Assembly (NCBI RefSeq): GCF_011007365.1
Contig: NZ_WFKM01000009.1
Span: 120,106-184,105 of the forward strand
Length of the DNA stretch: 64,000 nucleotides
Direction of reading: 5' to 3'
From: Sphingobacterium sp. xlx-96
GTDB taxonomy: Bacteria; Bacteroidota; Bacteroidia; Sphingobacteriales; Sphingobacteriaceae
The number at the start of each line of letters is the position of its first letter. Within the stretch, counting starts at the first letter, position 1. The notes under the pieces are model-generated. The model searched no databases and was not told the origin of the DNA. It saw nothing but the letters and a program-made list of their open reading frames with translations. The translations under genes and the position numbers were made by a program. This document shows positions 25,301-33,739 of the stretch, piece after piece.

Positions 25301-25881
25301 ACGGGGATCTGGAAAAGATCGGTAACGCTATGCCGCAGTACTTATTCGGCTTGAACCTCAATGCTCGATGGAAGGGATTTGATGTGTCTACAGCCTTGTC
25401 GGGTGTAGGACGTCAGGATTGGTATCCGACAGGGGAGCTGTACTGGGGAACTTACCAAAGACCTTATCTGTCCTTTATCCGTAAGGACTTGGTCGACAAT
25501 GCATGGACGCCGGATAAACCGGAAAATACGTATCCACAGATCTATAGAGGATATTCTTCGCTACAGGCAAGACGCTCCCTATACGAGCTTAACGATTATT
25601 ACCTGACAAATTTAGGCTTTCTCCGTGTCAAAAACTTGACAGTAGGCTATACCCTGCCACAAGAATGGACGCGTAAAGCTAAAGTGGATCGTCTACGCGT
25701 ATTTTTTAGTGGAGAAAATATGTTTACCTGGAGCTTTGGCAAATTGACCAAGTACATCGATCCAGAGCAGGCGGGTGCAGGTGTAAGTTATTCTGCACCT
25801 AAGGATGCTACGGATAGGGGGGATCAACGGGTGTATCCAATGGGAAAAACCTATTCTTTTGGTGTAATGTTGGGTTTATAA
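22312..25881 (+). CDS. SusC-type TonB-dependent transducer with STN domain
   Basis: A full 1189-residue SusC with a long N-terminus: a signal segment (LYSFLLIGFFMQANGNTYAQ, about 24-43), an STN domain (VSLSVKRAELADVLIKIQEQ onward, about 45-115), a carboxypeptidase-D-like domain (HIQGKVLNSGGQPLAGASVR), the box DLDEVVVVGYGTQKK, the plug (VRGFNSINGGNPLVLIDG, VLKDAASSAIYGARGAFGV), and a barrel to YSFGVMLGL. The STN domain would signal ligand uptake to the upstream FecR and sigma. Its plug resembles that of the SusC at 39934 (both have LTGAV after the box, LVLIDG and VTVLKDA[AS]S[SA]AIYG), and the paired SusDs are also alike, so the two loci probably take related ligands. Confidence 0.96.
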   Translation: MYKNITAIGGAHRRLITCLLMMKLYSFLLIGFFMQANGNTYAQKVSLSVKRAELADVLIKIQEQTNLDFFYNSSQLKEVDKIDLDVKNMDLKKVLDACLTPRGLFYVVQNKTVLIKKASELESKEIEGQQQHIQGKVLNSGGQPLAGASVRIQQSNIATATKADGSFTMPVVQADGQLLITALGYEDKTVSYKVGAELLIRMLESISDLDEVVVVGYGTQKKANLTGAVAQINAEDIALRPDANIAATLQGLMPGLNIQINNGDPGATPDINVRGFNSINGGNPLVLIDGIEGNITRVNPNDIEAVTVLKDAASSAIYGARGAFGVILITTKSGKSGKMEINYSNNFAWTTPAARTDYITDPYVYGKTVDAAIYGYNGSSYTRYNEMDWEAIKMVSRGEIAPFHELQPDGTNKFFYQTDWWDYLFRKYQASNFHNISISGGSDKLKGYLSGRVYDRQSINNINKDAGIGRNNMKANIVFTPYDWLEVSNNVQFINERDKDYGGFSNGFGGLWSTTTWYNLMPFYPNFVDGIPTDIGTGSGGQGGNAGLYSGKSWRDIGTEEFTNTFRVVARPLKGLEFNFDYSNRIENKSLALRLNPFTYLSGNRLNPLTVGLNRLEEQRTKDKYNALNFFGTYNTSVADRHNFKLLLGFNQEEYDQDFIGVKGDDLLLEDLSNLSLSTVMNAMTGSATNWAVRGFFGRFNYDYDGKYLMEVNARYDGSSRFPADSRWGFFPSLSLGWQVDRENFWQEIKPYVSSLKLRGSYGALGNQTVSVNTFKELMAVRRISWLNSGLPLTGAQMPAPLPSVVTWERTKSLNLGADIGLMNNRLFVNADWYRKNVEGMYLPGEPLPGVFGASEPRENYAALRNDGWEVAVSYRDKFDVAGAPLQFNVTANVSNFKGTITKYNNPKGLLSSYYEGQRLGEIWGYRIDGQFQSDEEAFAYQNSFDNPSTNLGQVYDDVLNIMQNSEWNHLRGGDIKYLDLNGDGKINKGDNTLANHGDLEKIGNAMPQYLFGLNLNARWKGFDVSTALSGVGRQDWYPTGELYWGTYQRPYLSFIRKDLVDNAWTPDKPENTYPQIYRGYSSLQARRSLYELNDYYLTNLGFLRVKNLTVGYTLPQEWTRKAKVDRLRVFFSGENMFTWSFGKLTKYIDPEQAGAGVSYSAPKDATDRGDQRVYPMGKTYSFGVMLGL

Positions 25882-25894
25882 TAGGAGAAAAGTC

Positions 25895-27682
25895 ATGAAA
25901 TTAAGATTAATAATATTCGGAATTGTTTTAGGGGGAATGTCGGCTTCATGTGATGATGGTTTCTTGGATAGACCATCGGAAGATCAGGTGGAGGCTCCTT
26001 ATTTTTTTAATACGGCTAAAGATCTGGAGGTCGCAACGAATGATTTTTACAAAGCGTTTTCTAAGGACTACGAAGGGGACGACTGGACATCGGTATATAC
26101 AGAAGATGCTGCTTCGGACAACCTGATGCCGCTGAATCCAGCGCCAAGAGTAAGGGGTTCGAGGGTGGTTCCGGTAGGTCGGCGGTCGGGGGGCTGGAAC
26201 TGGTCTGGCCTGCGTAAGATAAATTATTTCTTAGGGAACTATCATAAGGTGAAAGATGAGGCCGCTAAAGCTAAATACGGCGGTATAGCCCGTTTCTTCA
26301 GAGCGTATTTCTATTACGATAAGGTAAAGACTTTTGGCGATGTGCCTTGGTATAGTGGTGTACTGGATGCAAAGGATCCGGAACTGTATAAAGCTCGGGA
26401 TTCGAGGGCCTTGGTGATGGACTCGGTGATGGCTGATCTGGACTTTGCCATAGCTAATATACCCGCTGAAAAGCAAGTAAACCTGATCACACGCTATACG
26501 GCCATGTTGTTGAAAGCCCGTGTGGCGCTGTTTGAGGGAACTTTTCGCAAGTATCATGGCCTCGAGGGAGCTGATCAATACCTGATATTGGCTGCAGATG
26601 CGGCGCAGGCATTGATCACGACCAATGCGTATTCTTTATATACAGAGGGTGGAGCCGAAGGGGCGTATAGAAATCTATTCGCACGCAATAATCAGAATAA
26701 TACGGAGACCCTATTGGCGGTAGATTATGAATTGGGACTGAAGGTACACTCGCTAGGCAATTCATTTACTTCGGCGACACAGGGATCGTATGGGGTGCCA
26801 AAAGATTTGATAAACAGTTACCTTATGCGCGATGGTTCACGATTTACGGATAGGCCCAATTACAAGACCATGGGCTTTTTTGAAGAGATGCAAAACCGGG
26901 ATCCACGATTGACTCAAACCACGGCGGGACCTGAATTTAGGGTGAACGGCGAGACTAAAAATGAACCGGTAAATCTCTCCATAACAACTACGGGCTATCG
27001 CTTGATCAAAGCGCTTCCTGACCGCGCACAGTGGACGACATCGGGCGCTTATTTTGATATTATCTTATTCCGCTATGCGGAAGCATTGCTGGTATTGGCG
27101 GAAGCGAAGGCGGAGTTAGGGACCTTAACGCAGGCAGATCTGAATATTTCGATCAATAGATTGAGAGCGCGGGCAGGGATGCCTAACCTGGATATGGCGC
27201 AGGCGAACGCAAATCCAGACCCCTACTTGATGGCGATGTACCCGAACGTGAAAAATGACCATGGCATGCAGGGGGTAATCTTGGAAATCAGAAGGGAACG
27301 TAGGGCTGAATTATTTAATGAAGGGTTCCGTTGGGACGATCTGATGCGCTGGAAAGAAGGTCAAAAGGTGATGCAGCCTATTGTTGGCGTTTATTTTCCG
27401 GGAGTGGGGGCTTATGATTTTACGGGAGATGGACTAGCGGATGTGTTTGTGCATACGGGAAGTACTTCTGGCGCTCCTTCATCGGTGACTTCGATGGTGA
27501 ATATCAGACAACGCACGTTGCGCGATCCGTTGACAGGTAACCGAAATAGTGATTTCGGAAATATAGATCCTTTTGTGGATGGCGGTAAGTTTAGAGAGGA
27601 TAGGGATTACCTAGCGCCTATCCCTTCGGAAGAATTGTTGTTGAATGAAAACCTGCGCCAAAACCCAAAATGGGACGAGTAA
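25895..27682 (+). CDS. SusD/RagB family lipoprotein, paralogue of the one at 43227
   Basis: A 595-residue lipoprotein (MKLRLIIFGIVLGGMSASC, Cys19; then DDGFLDRPSED). It shares long conserved stretches with the SusD at 43227-44981: ARFFRAYFYYDKVKTFGDVP here against ARFFRAYFYFDKVKTYGNVP there, plus LFEGTFRKYH, SLVMDSV/ALVMDSV and RYAE-LL-AEAKAELG. This shows that the two systems are duplicated or share a recent ancestor. It starts 13 bases after its SusC and its end overlaps the upstream extension of the next frame. Expected to be the surface lid and glycan binder. Confidence 0.95.
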   Translation: MKLRLIIFGIVLGGMSASCDDGFLDRPSEDQVEAPYFFNTAKDLEVATNDFYKAFSKDYEGDDWTSVYTEDAASDNLMPLNPAPRVRGSRVVPVGRRSGGWNWSGLRKINYFLGNYHKVKDEAAKAKYGGIARFFRAYFYYDKVKTFGDVPWYSGVLDAKDPELYKARDSRALVMDSVMADLDFAIANIPAEKQVNLITRYTAMLLKARVALFEGTFRKYHGLEGADQYLILAADAAQALITTNAYSLYTEGGAEGAYRNLFARNNQNNTETLLAVDYELGLKVHSLGNSFTSATQGSYGVPKDLINSYLMRDGSRFTDRPNYKTMGFFEEMQNRDPRLTQTTAGPEFRVNGETKNEPVNLSITTTGYRLIKALPDRAQWTTSGAYFDIILFRYAEALLVLAEAKAELGTLTQADLNISINRLRARAGMPNLDMAQANANPDPYLMAMYPNVKNDHGMQGVILEIRRERRAELFNEGFRWDDLMRWKEGQKVMQPIVGVYFPGVGAYDFTGDGLADVFVHTGSTSGAPSSVTSMVNIRQRTLRDPLTGNRNSDFGNIDPFVDGGKFREDRDYLAPIPSEELLLNENLRQNPKWDE

Positions 27683-27729
27683 TCTGTTTGTATGGAAGCG
27701 GTGATTGTAAATTTAAAGATGATATTGTA

Positions 27730-29424
27730 ATGAACATAATAAACTATATACTGCTGGGCTTATTTCTTTTTATAGGAGTAACAGGCTGTAAGAAAGATAA
27801 AGAGGCCTTTGAAGAAAAACTGCTGATCGGAACGGAATATATGGAGGTGGGTAGTAAGGCGAATACCTATAATTTTGAGGTGTTATCCAACACAACGATG
27901 CAGGTGGAAACGGATGCCGAGTGGATCGTACTGGATACAACGGTATACGAAAAAGGAAAGCAACGTATCGGTTTTTCCATCGTTACGAATACCGACGACG
28001 AACGGTCGGGAATGGTGATCGTACGTACCAATGCGGAGACAACCAGGCAGGTGCTGGTGGTACAGGAGTCGGGTAAAGTGCCTGTATTTTACGTAAAGAC
28101 GGATGGTACGGGCGATGGTAAATCCTGGAATACAGCTACGGACCTGAACACGGCAATAGAGAAAGCGACAACCAATAGTACAATTTATCTCGCGGAAGGC
28201 GTGTACGTGCCATCAAAGACTATCCGTAACGGAGATGCAAACCTACTGGCGGATCGTACTTTTGAAATTTCGAAAAATATATCCTTGATCGGTGGTTTTG
28301 CAGCGGACGCTCTACCTGGGGCTAAGCCTAACGCAGCGCTTTATAAAACGATCTTGGACGGGACTATAGCAGCAGGTAAAAAGGCCTATCATACGGTCAC
28401 GGTGACCGCGCCGCTGGATAACGAGTCGAAGGTGTATTTAGAAGGTCTCACCATCCGTGGGGGAGAAGCAACGAATAGAGGAAGCAATGTGAGTATCAAT
28501 AGTGTACAGTATAACCGCGGTCATGGTGGTGGAATGCTGATAGCGAATACCATCGTGCATTTGAAACAGGTGGAAGTTGTAGCGAATGAGGCCTCTAATA
28601 GCGGAGGAACGGTGGGATATGCAGCTGGAATGTATGTTTTTGCCGGAGCAAAGGTAACGATGGAAGACTCAAAGGTGAACAACAACTCCAATAACAATAA
28701 TAATGGCGGTGGGGTATGGGTGGCCGATGCCAGTCTGACGGCTTATCGATGTCAATTTAATGGCAACTATGCGAGAGGAACGGCGGGTGCTGTACATGGC
28801 TACCCCAATGCAAGTATCTCTTTGTACAACTCGCAGGTCATGAATAACAGCAACACATCTTATGGTGCTGGTGTCTATGTGAGGGAGAATTCAAACGCGC
28901 TATTGGTCAACTGTCTTTTGGTCGGAAATAAGAGTACATCGGCCAACGGCGGTGGCGCAGTAATGCAGTATGGTGGAACTACCGTGGACATTATAAGCTG
29001 TACGATAACAGGGAATGAAATCGTCGGTCCAGGTGCTGGGGTGTATCGACGTGATAAGGTGAATAACCTGACTGTCATTAATTCAATCATATCGGGGAAT
29101 AAGCAGGCGGGTAACTCAAAAGATGTGGATGCCCATACGGATAACGCAGCGGTGATCCCTGTGATTAAGAATGCTATTACTACGGCCTCGGTTTATGGAG
29201 ATGCGGGAACAATTGTAGCAGGTGCGGTATTTACACCCTCTTCGATGTTGAGTACAGGTTACCTGCCTATTGGTGCCAATAATCCGGCATTGGTTTATGG
29301 ATTGACAGGTACCAGCCTGACGGGTATAGGACAGACTTATAACCCGGTGCTGAATGAGGCTATTGCAAAGGATATGAATGGCGAATCGCGAACTTTGACA
29401 GTAATGGGAGCTAAAGTAAAGTAG
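27730..29424 (+). CDS. Lipoprotein with BACON-like domain and right-handed beta-helix
   Basis: I start at the ATG at 27730, which gives a clean lipoprotein signal (MNIINYILLGLFLFIGVTGC, Cys20); the frame from 27670 only adds sequence overlapping susD. Residues about 30-115 look like a BACON domain (VETDAEWIVLDTTVYEKGKQ, then VVQESG), often a mucin or carbohydrate binder. After FYVKTDGTGDGKSWNTATDL, which is the usual entry to a pectate-lyase-like fold, short repeats follow with GGG/GAG and N-rich turns (VNNNSNNNNNGGGVWV, NGNYARGTAGAV), typical of a right-handed beta-helix of the polymorphic outer-membrane type. I see no catalytic residues that fix it as a lyase, so it may be a binder. 564 residues. 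Confidence 0.8.
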   Translation: MNIINYILLGLFLFIGVTGCKKDKEAFEEKLLIGTEYMEVGSKANTYNFEVLSNTTMQVETDAEWIVLDTTVYEKGKQRIGFSIVTNTDDERSGMVIVRTNAETTRQVLVVQESGKVPVFYVKTDGTGDGKSWNTATDLNTAIEKATTNSTIYLAEGVYVPSKTIRNGDANLLADRTFEISKNISLIGGFAADALPGAKPNAALYKTILDGTIAAGKKAYHTVTVTAPLDNESKVYLEGLTIRGGEATNRGSNVSINSVQYNRGHGGGMLIANTIVHLKQVEVVANEASNSGGTVGYAAGMYVFAGAKVTMEDSKVNNNSNNNNNGGGVWVADASLTAYRCQFNGNYARGTAGAVHGYPNASISLYNSQVMNNSNTSYGAGVYVRENSNALLVNCLLVGNKSTSANGGGAVMQYGGTTVDIISCTITGNEIVGPGAGVYRRDKVNNLTVINSIISGNKQAGNSKDVDAHTDNAAVIPVIKNAITTASVYGDAGTIVAGAVFTPSSMLSTGYLPIGANNPALVYGLTGTSLTGIGQTYNPVLNEAIAKDMNGESRTLTVMGAKVK

Positions 29425-29427
29425 ACC

Positions 29428-30582
29428 GTGATGAAGAAGTTATTCTGGTTATTTATTTGTTGGGGCTTGTCGGTAAAGCTATGTATAGCAGCCGACCCCA
29501 AGACCGTCATGCTGGTCTTGGGATCGGCAGACCCGCAGGTGTTGGAAGAGCGCATTGGGATAGCAGCGCGGCTGTACCAAACGCAACCTATCCAAAAGAT
29601 TATTGTGAGTGGGGGCTGTGGAGCGCATGGCTCAGGTATCTGTGAGGCCTCTGTGATGCAGCAAGGACTGGTCGCTAGAGGAGTGGATCGACATAAAATC
29701 TACAAGGAAGAGAATGCAAAGACAACCGTCCAAAATTATGTGTTTAGCAGAATACTTCGCGATGAAAAGGATCAGATCATTATGCAGCCTGGAGATACGG
29801 TATTGGTCGTGTCTAACCATTGGCATGCGATAGCTGTTGCGGCGCGATTGCGCGAATACGATGGACTGGAGGCTCGTTTTTCTATCGAGGGAAGTATCCG
29901 GCCTAAGGATACGGACAAACTGGATTATGTGGGGATTTTTAATGGACAGGCAGATAATGAGAAGTTTGTATTGAAAGGAGCTTGGCTTACACCGGAAGCG
30001 GTGTGGACGCATCAAGATACGACCTATTATCTCCGGGATAACCTGGTGTATGGAACGGACAAAGAAAACAGCTCTTTTTCAATCCAGCGGGGGTTGGAAG
30101 TGCTCCCTTTTTTGAATGAGCTGGACGTAAAGCATTCGCGGGCCTTTATAGACGGCGGTGACTTCTGGTGGGTGCGCAACGGCAAGACGCTCTGGAAAGT
30201 TGCAAAGCACGCTAAGAAAACCGTGGCGCGTGCCGAGTGGCCCGATTGGGTAATAGGAATGCCGGTATCTTGGAAAGAAGGTGCTTTTGAAACAGGAGTG
30301 ATCTGGGATAGGACCTTATTGTTATTTGCCAATGACCGTATCCTGATTGCCAAGAAGGAAAAGAACAGATTCGTATTTGTAAAGGAGATGGCCGCAGATA
30401 AGTATTTTAAAAGCTGGCCGTTTGCTTGGGGAAAGAGTAATGTGGCCTGTGCTGAAGTGGACCACATGACAGGGCAATTGCTGCTGTACCGTAATATGGA
30501 AATGGTCCGGGTCGATAAGGATCGTCAGTTGATCGGAATGCCGATGCCTTTTAAATTAAAGTGGATCGAAAATACCAAGTAA
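29428..30582 (+). CDS. Exported DUF218 (YdcF/SanA-like) domain fused to a beta-propeller-like C-terminus
   Basis: A 384-residue protein with a signal peptide (MMKKLFWLFICWGLSVKLCI). Residues 27-190 match the DUF218 layout: TVMLVLGSADPQVLEERIGI, KIIVSGGCGAHGSGICEA, the ENAKTTVQNYVFS acidic/Thr segment, and VLVVSNHWHAIAVAARLRE. DUF218 proteins such as SanA, ElyC and YdcF act in envelope processes and their substrates are mostly unknown. The last about 170 residues carry three or four loosely repeated units (SRAFIDGGDFWWVRNGKTLW, TGVIWDRTLLLFANDRILIA, CAEVDHMTGQLLLYRNMEMV) that recall hemopexin-like blades. The start lies 3 bases after the beta-helix gene, so it belongs to the operon. Domain borders and the propeller assignment are inferred. 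Confidence 0.75.
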   Translation: MMKKLFWLFICWGLSVKLCIAADPKTVMLVLGSADPQVLEERIGIAARLYQTQPIQKIIVSGGCGAHGSGICEASVMQQGLVARGVDRHKIYKEENAKTTVQNYVFSRILRDEKDQIIMQPGDTVLVVSNHWHAIAVAARLREYDGLEARFSIEGSIRPKDTDKLDYVGIFNGQADNEKFVLKGAWLTPEAVWTHQDTTYYLRDNLVYGTDKENSSFSIQRGLEVLPFLNELDVKHSRAFIDGGDFWWVRNGKTLWKVAKHAKKTVARAEWPDWVIGMPVSWKEGAFETGVIWDRTLLLFANDRILIAKKEKNRFVFVKEMAADKYFKSWPFAWGKSNVACAEVDHMTGQLLLYRNMEMVRVDKDRQLIGMPMPFKLKWIENTK

Positions 30583-30603
30583 TAACATTGTAATTTGATA
30601 AAG

Positions 30604-31479
30604 ATGAAAAAGAATTTTTTATACAGTTTAATGTTGCTTTTTCTCGTCTTCGGGTGTACTGCGAAGGAGGAAGGAACACAGTTGCCTTACGATTATTCTC
30701 AGGTTGAAAAAGATAATCTAAAAGATATACTGGCGAAGGCGGATTGGAAAACAAAAGTGGTGTCTGATGGTGTGATCTGGAAATATTATCAATTTCCGCA
30801 GATTTTTGAATCGAGACAGTACATTAATATTTTGGAAATTGACTTGACCAAAGGGCTAAAAATAGAGATTCCCTATGTGAAGGCTGGTTTTTTGAAGACG
30901 AGTGACGCAGCGGCTAGTAAAGATGCTCTGGTAGCATTTAATGGAAGCTATTTTAATACAACGACAGGTGGGTCTACGGTATTTTTTAAAAATGATGGAC
31001 AGGTTGTGAATAATACCGTTTCGGGGTTTACGGCTTATCGGGAGAATGGAGCCGTGGTACTGGATAATACAGGGCTACCACGGGTAATAGGAAAGCCGGC
31101 TTCAGGTTGGCAGGGGCTTACTGAACCGGTAGCGCTGGCCGCAGGACCACTGTTGTTATTGGATGGAAAGGAACTCGGGCAACTGGTGGTGGATTTTAAC
31201 ACGACGAGGCACCCGCGTACCGCTTTAGGTATTACTCCCGAGAAGAAGATGATCGTAGTGGTGGTTGATGGCCGTTCATCACAGTCACAGGGCCTGACAA
31301 TTCCACAGCTATCTCAATTGATGGGAGCCTTGGGCTGTACGCAAGCAATCAATCTAGATGGGGGTGGATCCTCTACGGCTTGGGTAAAGGGAGAGGGCGT
31401 CGTTAATTTTCCGTCGGATAATGGTAAGTTTGATCATGAGGGCGAGCGCGGTGTTGCAACTGTATTTACGGTAAAGTAA
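30604..31479 (+). CDS. Phosphodiester glycosidase family (NAGPA/DUF2233) lipoprotein
   Basis: Starting at the ATG at 30604 gives 291 residues with lipobox LVFGC (Cys18). The NAGPA domain (PF09992) is shown by ALVAFNGSYFNTTTGGSTVF, RHPRTALGITPEKKMIVVVV, DGR, the LSQLMGALGCTQAINLDGGG segment and the following SSTAWV. The lysosomal member, the uncovering enzyme, removes GlcNAc from GlcNAc-1-phospho-mannose diesters, and bacterial members are thought to act on phosphodiester-linked sugars. As last gene of the sigma/FecR/SusC/SusD operon it suggests that the captured glycan carries sugar phosphodiesters. The gene is followed by a good terminator. Confidence 0.92.
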   Translation: MKKNFLYSLMLLFLVFGCTAKEEGTQLPYDYSQVEKDNLKDILAKADWKTKVVSDGVIWKYYQFPQIFESRQYINILEIDLTKGLKIEIPYVKAGFLKTSDAAASKDALVAFNGSYFNTTTGGSTVFFKNDGQVVNNTVSGFTAYRENGAVVLDNTGLPRVIGKPASGWQGLTEPVALAAGPLLLLDGKELGQLVVDFNTTRHPRTALGITPEKKMIVVVVDGRSSQSQGLTIPQLSQLMGALGCTQAINLDGGGSSTAWVKGEGVVNFPSDNGKFDHEGERGVATVFTVK

Positions 31480-31561
31480 ATGTTGGGCTTAAAAATTTAA
31501 ACTAATCTTAGTGTCTTTAGGGATCTTGAACAGTAGAGTTTGGGATCAATCTATTATAAAA

Positions 31562-31595
31562 AACAGCAGTATGACTCGGTCTACTGCTGTTTTTT
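31562..31595 (+). terminator. Rho-independent terminator after the NAGPA gene
   Basis: Stem AACAGCAGTA (31562-31571) / TACTGCTGTT (31582-31591), extended by A:T pairs, 10-base loop, then a T-run. It closes the 20327-31479 operon. Confidence 0.9.
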
Positions 31596-31737
31596 GTTTC
31601 TGCAAAAGGGAGTAATGTGTAAGGAAGTTTTAGCTTAAATATCGATTGATGAAACGTAGTTTGTACGGATAGCTCTTGGATTGTTTTTTTAACTTTATTT
31701 TAAAATTGTACCTTTATTACTCACTGTCTCTTAGATT

Positions 31738-32355
31738 ATGAAGCTGACGATAACCGGTATGCAAGATGAAAGAGAATTGCTTAAAGCAATTAGTAAAGGG
31801 AATCATGATGGTTTTGAACGTCTTTTCTTGCACTATTATAGAGCCTTGGGTAATTATATATACAGACTCCTGGAAGATCAGGATTCTACCGCAGACTTGG
31901 TGCAGGAAGTCTTTTTGGGCCTGTGGGTAGAACGCGAACGTCTGGCTGACGTAGAGAGCTTTAAGGATTATCTTTTTATTATAACAAGGAATAGGATTTA
32001 TAATCAACTCAAACTAAAGGCTAAAGATAGTCTGATGTTTGAGTCCCTGGAAATGCATCTGACGCAGCTAACGGAAAGGTCTGAACAATCGGACGATCCT
32101 AAGGAGAGGGAAAGGTATTTTAAGCTGTTGGAGGAAGAAATAGAAAAACTTCCCCTGCAGCAACAAAGGGTATTCAAACTGGCCAAGATGAAAAAAATGA
32201 AGTATGAACAAATCGCACAGTTTCTTGATCTTTCTGTTGAAACGGTGCGCAAACATATGTATCTGGCGCAACGAACGCTCAGAAATCAATTGAAAGGAAA
32301 GGAAGGAGGCATACTCTTGCTGATTCTTTCATCAATTTATTTTACAAAATTTTAA
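31738..32355 (+). CDS. ECF-type RNA polymerase sigma factor
   Basis: A 205-residue sigma factor of the Bacteroidota FecR-coupled class. Region 2: FERLFLHYYRALGNYIYRLL and TADLVQEVFLGLWVERERL. Region 4: KLPLQQQRVFKLAKMKKMKY with the helix LDLSVETVRKHMYLAQRTL. A hydrophobic C-terminal tail (GGILLLILSSIYFTKF) follows, as often seen in these factors. The ATG at 31738 is used here; the ATG at 31759 (MQDERELL) is the alternative. TACCTTTA at 31709-31716 differs by one base from the -7 consensus. It should activate the fecR/susC/susD genes that follow. Confidence 0.94.
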   Translation: MKLTITGMQDERELLKAISKGNHDGFERLFLHYYRALGNYIYRLLEDQDSTADLVQEVFLGLWVERERLADVESFKDYLFIITRNRIYNQLKLKAKDSLMFESLEMHLTQLTERSEQSDDPKERERYFKLLEEEIEKLPLQQQRVFKLAKMKKMKYEQIAQFLDLSVETVRKHMYLAQRTLRNQLKGKEGGILLLILSSIYFTKF

Positions 32356-32428
32356 TTTTCCATTACCACTTTTCGAAATCTGTTTGTCTTTAGTATGATT
32401 AGGATTCGAATTTTACGCTAATTAACCA

Positions 32429-33631
32429 ATGATAGACGAAAGGATAATTTATTTATTTGATAATTATTGTCGTAAGACTGCGTCTGATGAGGAACGGGTG
32501 GAGTTCTTTAATTGGATAGCTGATTCTAATAATAGTGAAGATGCCCAATTCTTGATGGCTTCGTTATATGATCGGGAAATGGAAGGGCAGAATGAAACGA
32601 TAGTGGATCTAGACAAAGAGGCTATCCTAAAGTATTTGGTGGGCTATCAAAGGGAAGAACTCAAGGAGCTAAGAAGACATGAAAAAATAAGGTTAATGCG
32701 AAGGTGGGCTGTTACTGCTGCCGCAAGCATAGTAATCTTTCTGATCTCGTCGTGGCTCGTGACGGTATGGTATGCTGATGATACGGCAGAAAGTAGGGCT
32801 GTGAGCACAAAATATAATATACCTGCAGGTGGTAATAAGGCGATATTGACACTGGGGGATGGTAGAAAGGTGTTATTGGATACACTGACTCAAGGGGTAT
32901 CCATATATGACGGAAAACTCCAAATTACGAAAATGGATGATGGTAGTATCGTGTACGCAAGTGTCGCATCGGAAGGAGGGGAGATTCTTTATAATACCAT
33001 GCAAACTCCTGTAGGGGGTACTTTTCAGGTGTTGCTCCCTGATGGAAGTCGCGTTTGGCTAAATGCGATGTCGCAACTCCGCTACCCGACTTCATTTGCC
33101 AAGCAAGAGAGAAGAGTAGAGTTGAACGGGGAAGCGTATTTTGAGGTGGCCAAAGATAAAGGAAAGCCATTTGTGGTCGATGTATATGGTTTGGACGTAA
33201 GGGTGTTAGGTACTTGTTTTAATATTAATTCGTATCAGAATAGAAATTTGATAAAGACTACAGTAGTGGAGGGGGCTGTCGAAGTGGGAAAAGAAAATAG
33301 AGCAACTGTTTTGTATCCGGGACAGCAGTTGGAATATAGGTCTGATCATAGCAGCAGGCTCTTGAAAAATGTTAATCTGGTCGAAATAATGGCTTGGAAA
33401 GATGGTTTTTTCTCTACCTCGTCTATCACACTGGGTGCATTGATGGATGAAGTAGAACGCTGGTATGGAGTAGATGTGGAATATGTGGAGCCCTTGGATA
33501 TGGAGTTTGTCTTAAAACTGAGTAAAAAAATAAGTCTCCTGGAATTGATTACAATACTGGAACTGACCGAAGAGGTAAAAGTAGAACTGATAGAAAAAAA
33601 ACTAAGAATTATGAAGAGAAAAAAAGTGTAA
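32429..33631 (+). CDS. FecR-family anti-sigma factor
   Basis: A 400-residue single-pass membrane protein. The N-terminal sigma-binding part (YLFDNYCRKTASDEERVEFF) is followed by a membrane helix (WAVTAAASIVIFLISSWLVT, about 93-112), the FecR domain (YNIPAGGNKAILTLGDGRKV, MQTPVGGTFQVLLPDGSRVW, AYFEVAKDKGKPFVVDV) and a DUF4974 end (EFVLKLSKKISLLELITILE). The gene follows its sigma gene by 73 bases and precedes an STN-containing SusC. It differs clearly in sequence from the FecR at 21017, so the two systems should respond to separate signals. Confidence 0.95.
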   Translation: MIDERIIYLFDNYCRKTASDEERVEFFNWIADSNNSEDAQFLMASLYDREMEGQNETIVDLDKEAILKYLVGYQREELKELRRHEKIRLMRRWAVTAAASIVIFLISSWLVTVWYADDTAESRAVSTKYNIPAGGNKAILTLGDGRKVLLDTLTQGVSIYDGKLQITKMDDGSIVYASVASEGGEILYNTMQTPVGGTFQVLLPDGSRVWLNAMSQLRYPTSFAKQERRVELNGEAYFEVAKDKGKPFVVDVYGLDVRVLGTCFNINSYQNRNLIKTTVVEGAVEVGKENRATVLYPGQQLEYRSDHSSRLLKNVNLVEIMAWKDGFFSTSSITLGALMDEVERWYGVDVEYVEPLDMEFVLKLSKKISLLELITILELTEEVKVELIEKKLRIMKRKKV

Positions 33632-33637
33632 CATGTG

Positions 33638-33692
33638 GAAGCCTAAAAAGACCGATCTGCTGCTAACAAATCGGTCTGGAACGGATGGCTTC
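33638..33692 (+). other. Two-part stem-loop between fecR and susC
   Basis: Outer pairing GAAGCC (33638-33643) with GGCTTC (33687-33692) and inner pairing AGACCGAT (33649-33656) with ATCGGTCT (33670-33677). No T-run. It occupies the same place as the hairpin at 22222-22251 in the first system. Confidence 0.6.
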
Positions 33693-33739
33693 TAAATCGA
33701 GTGGTTAACAAGATTTTAAACCTAATTAAAAACTAATTT

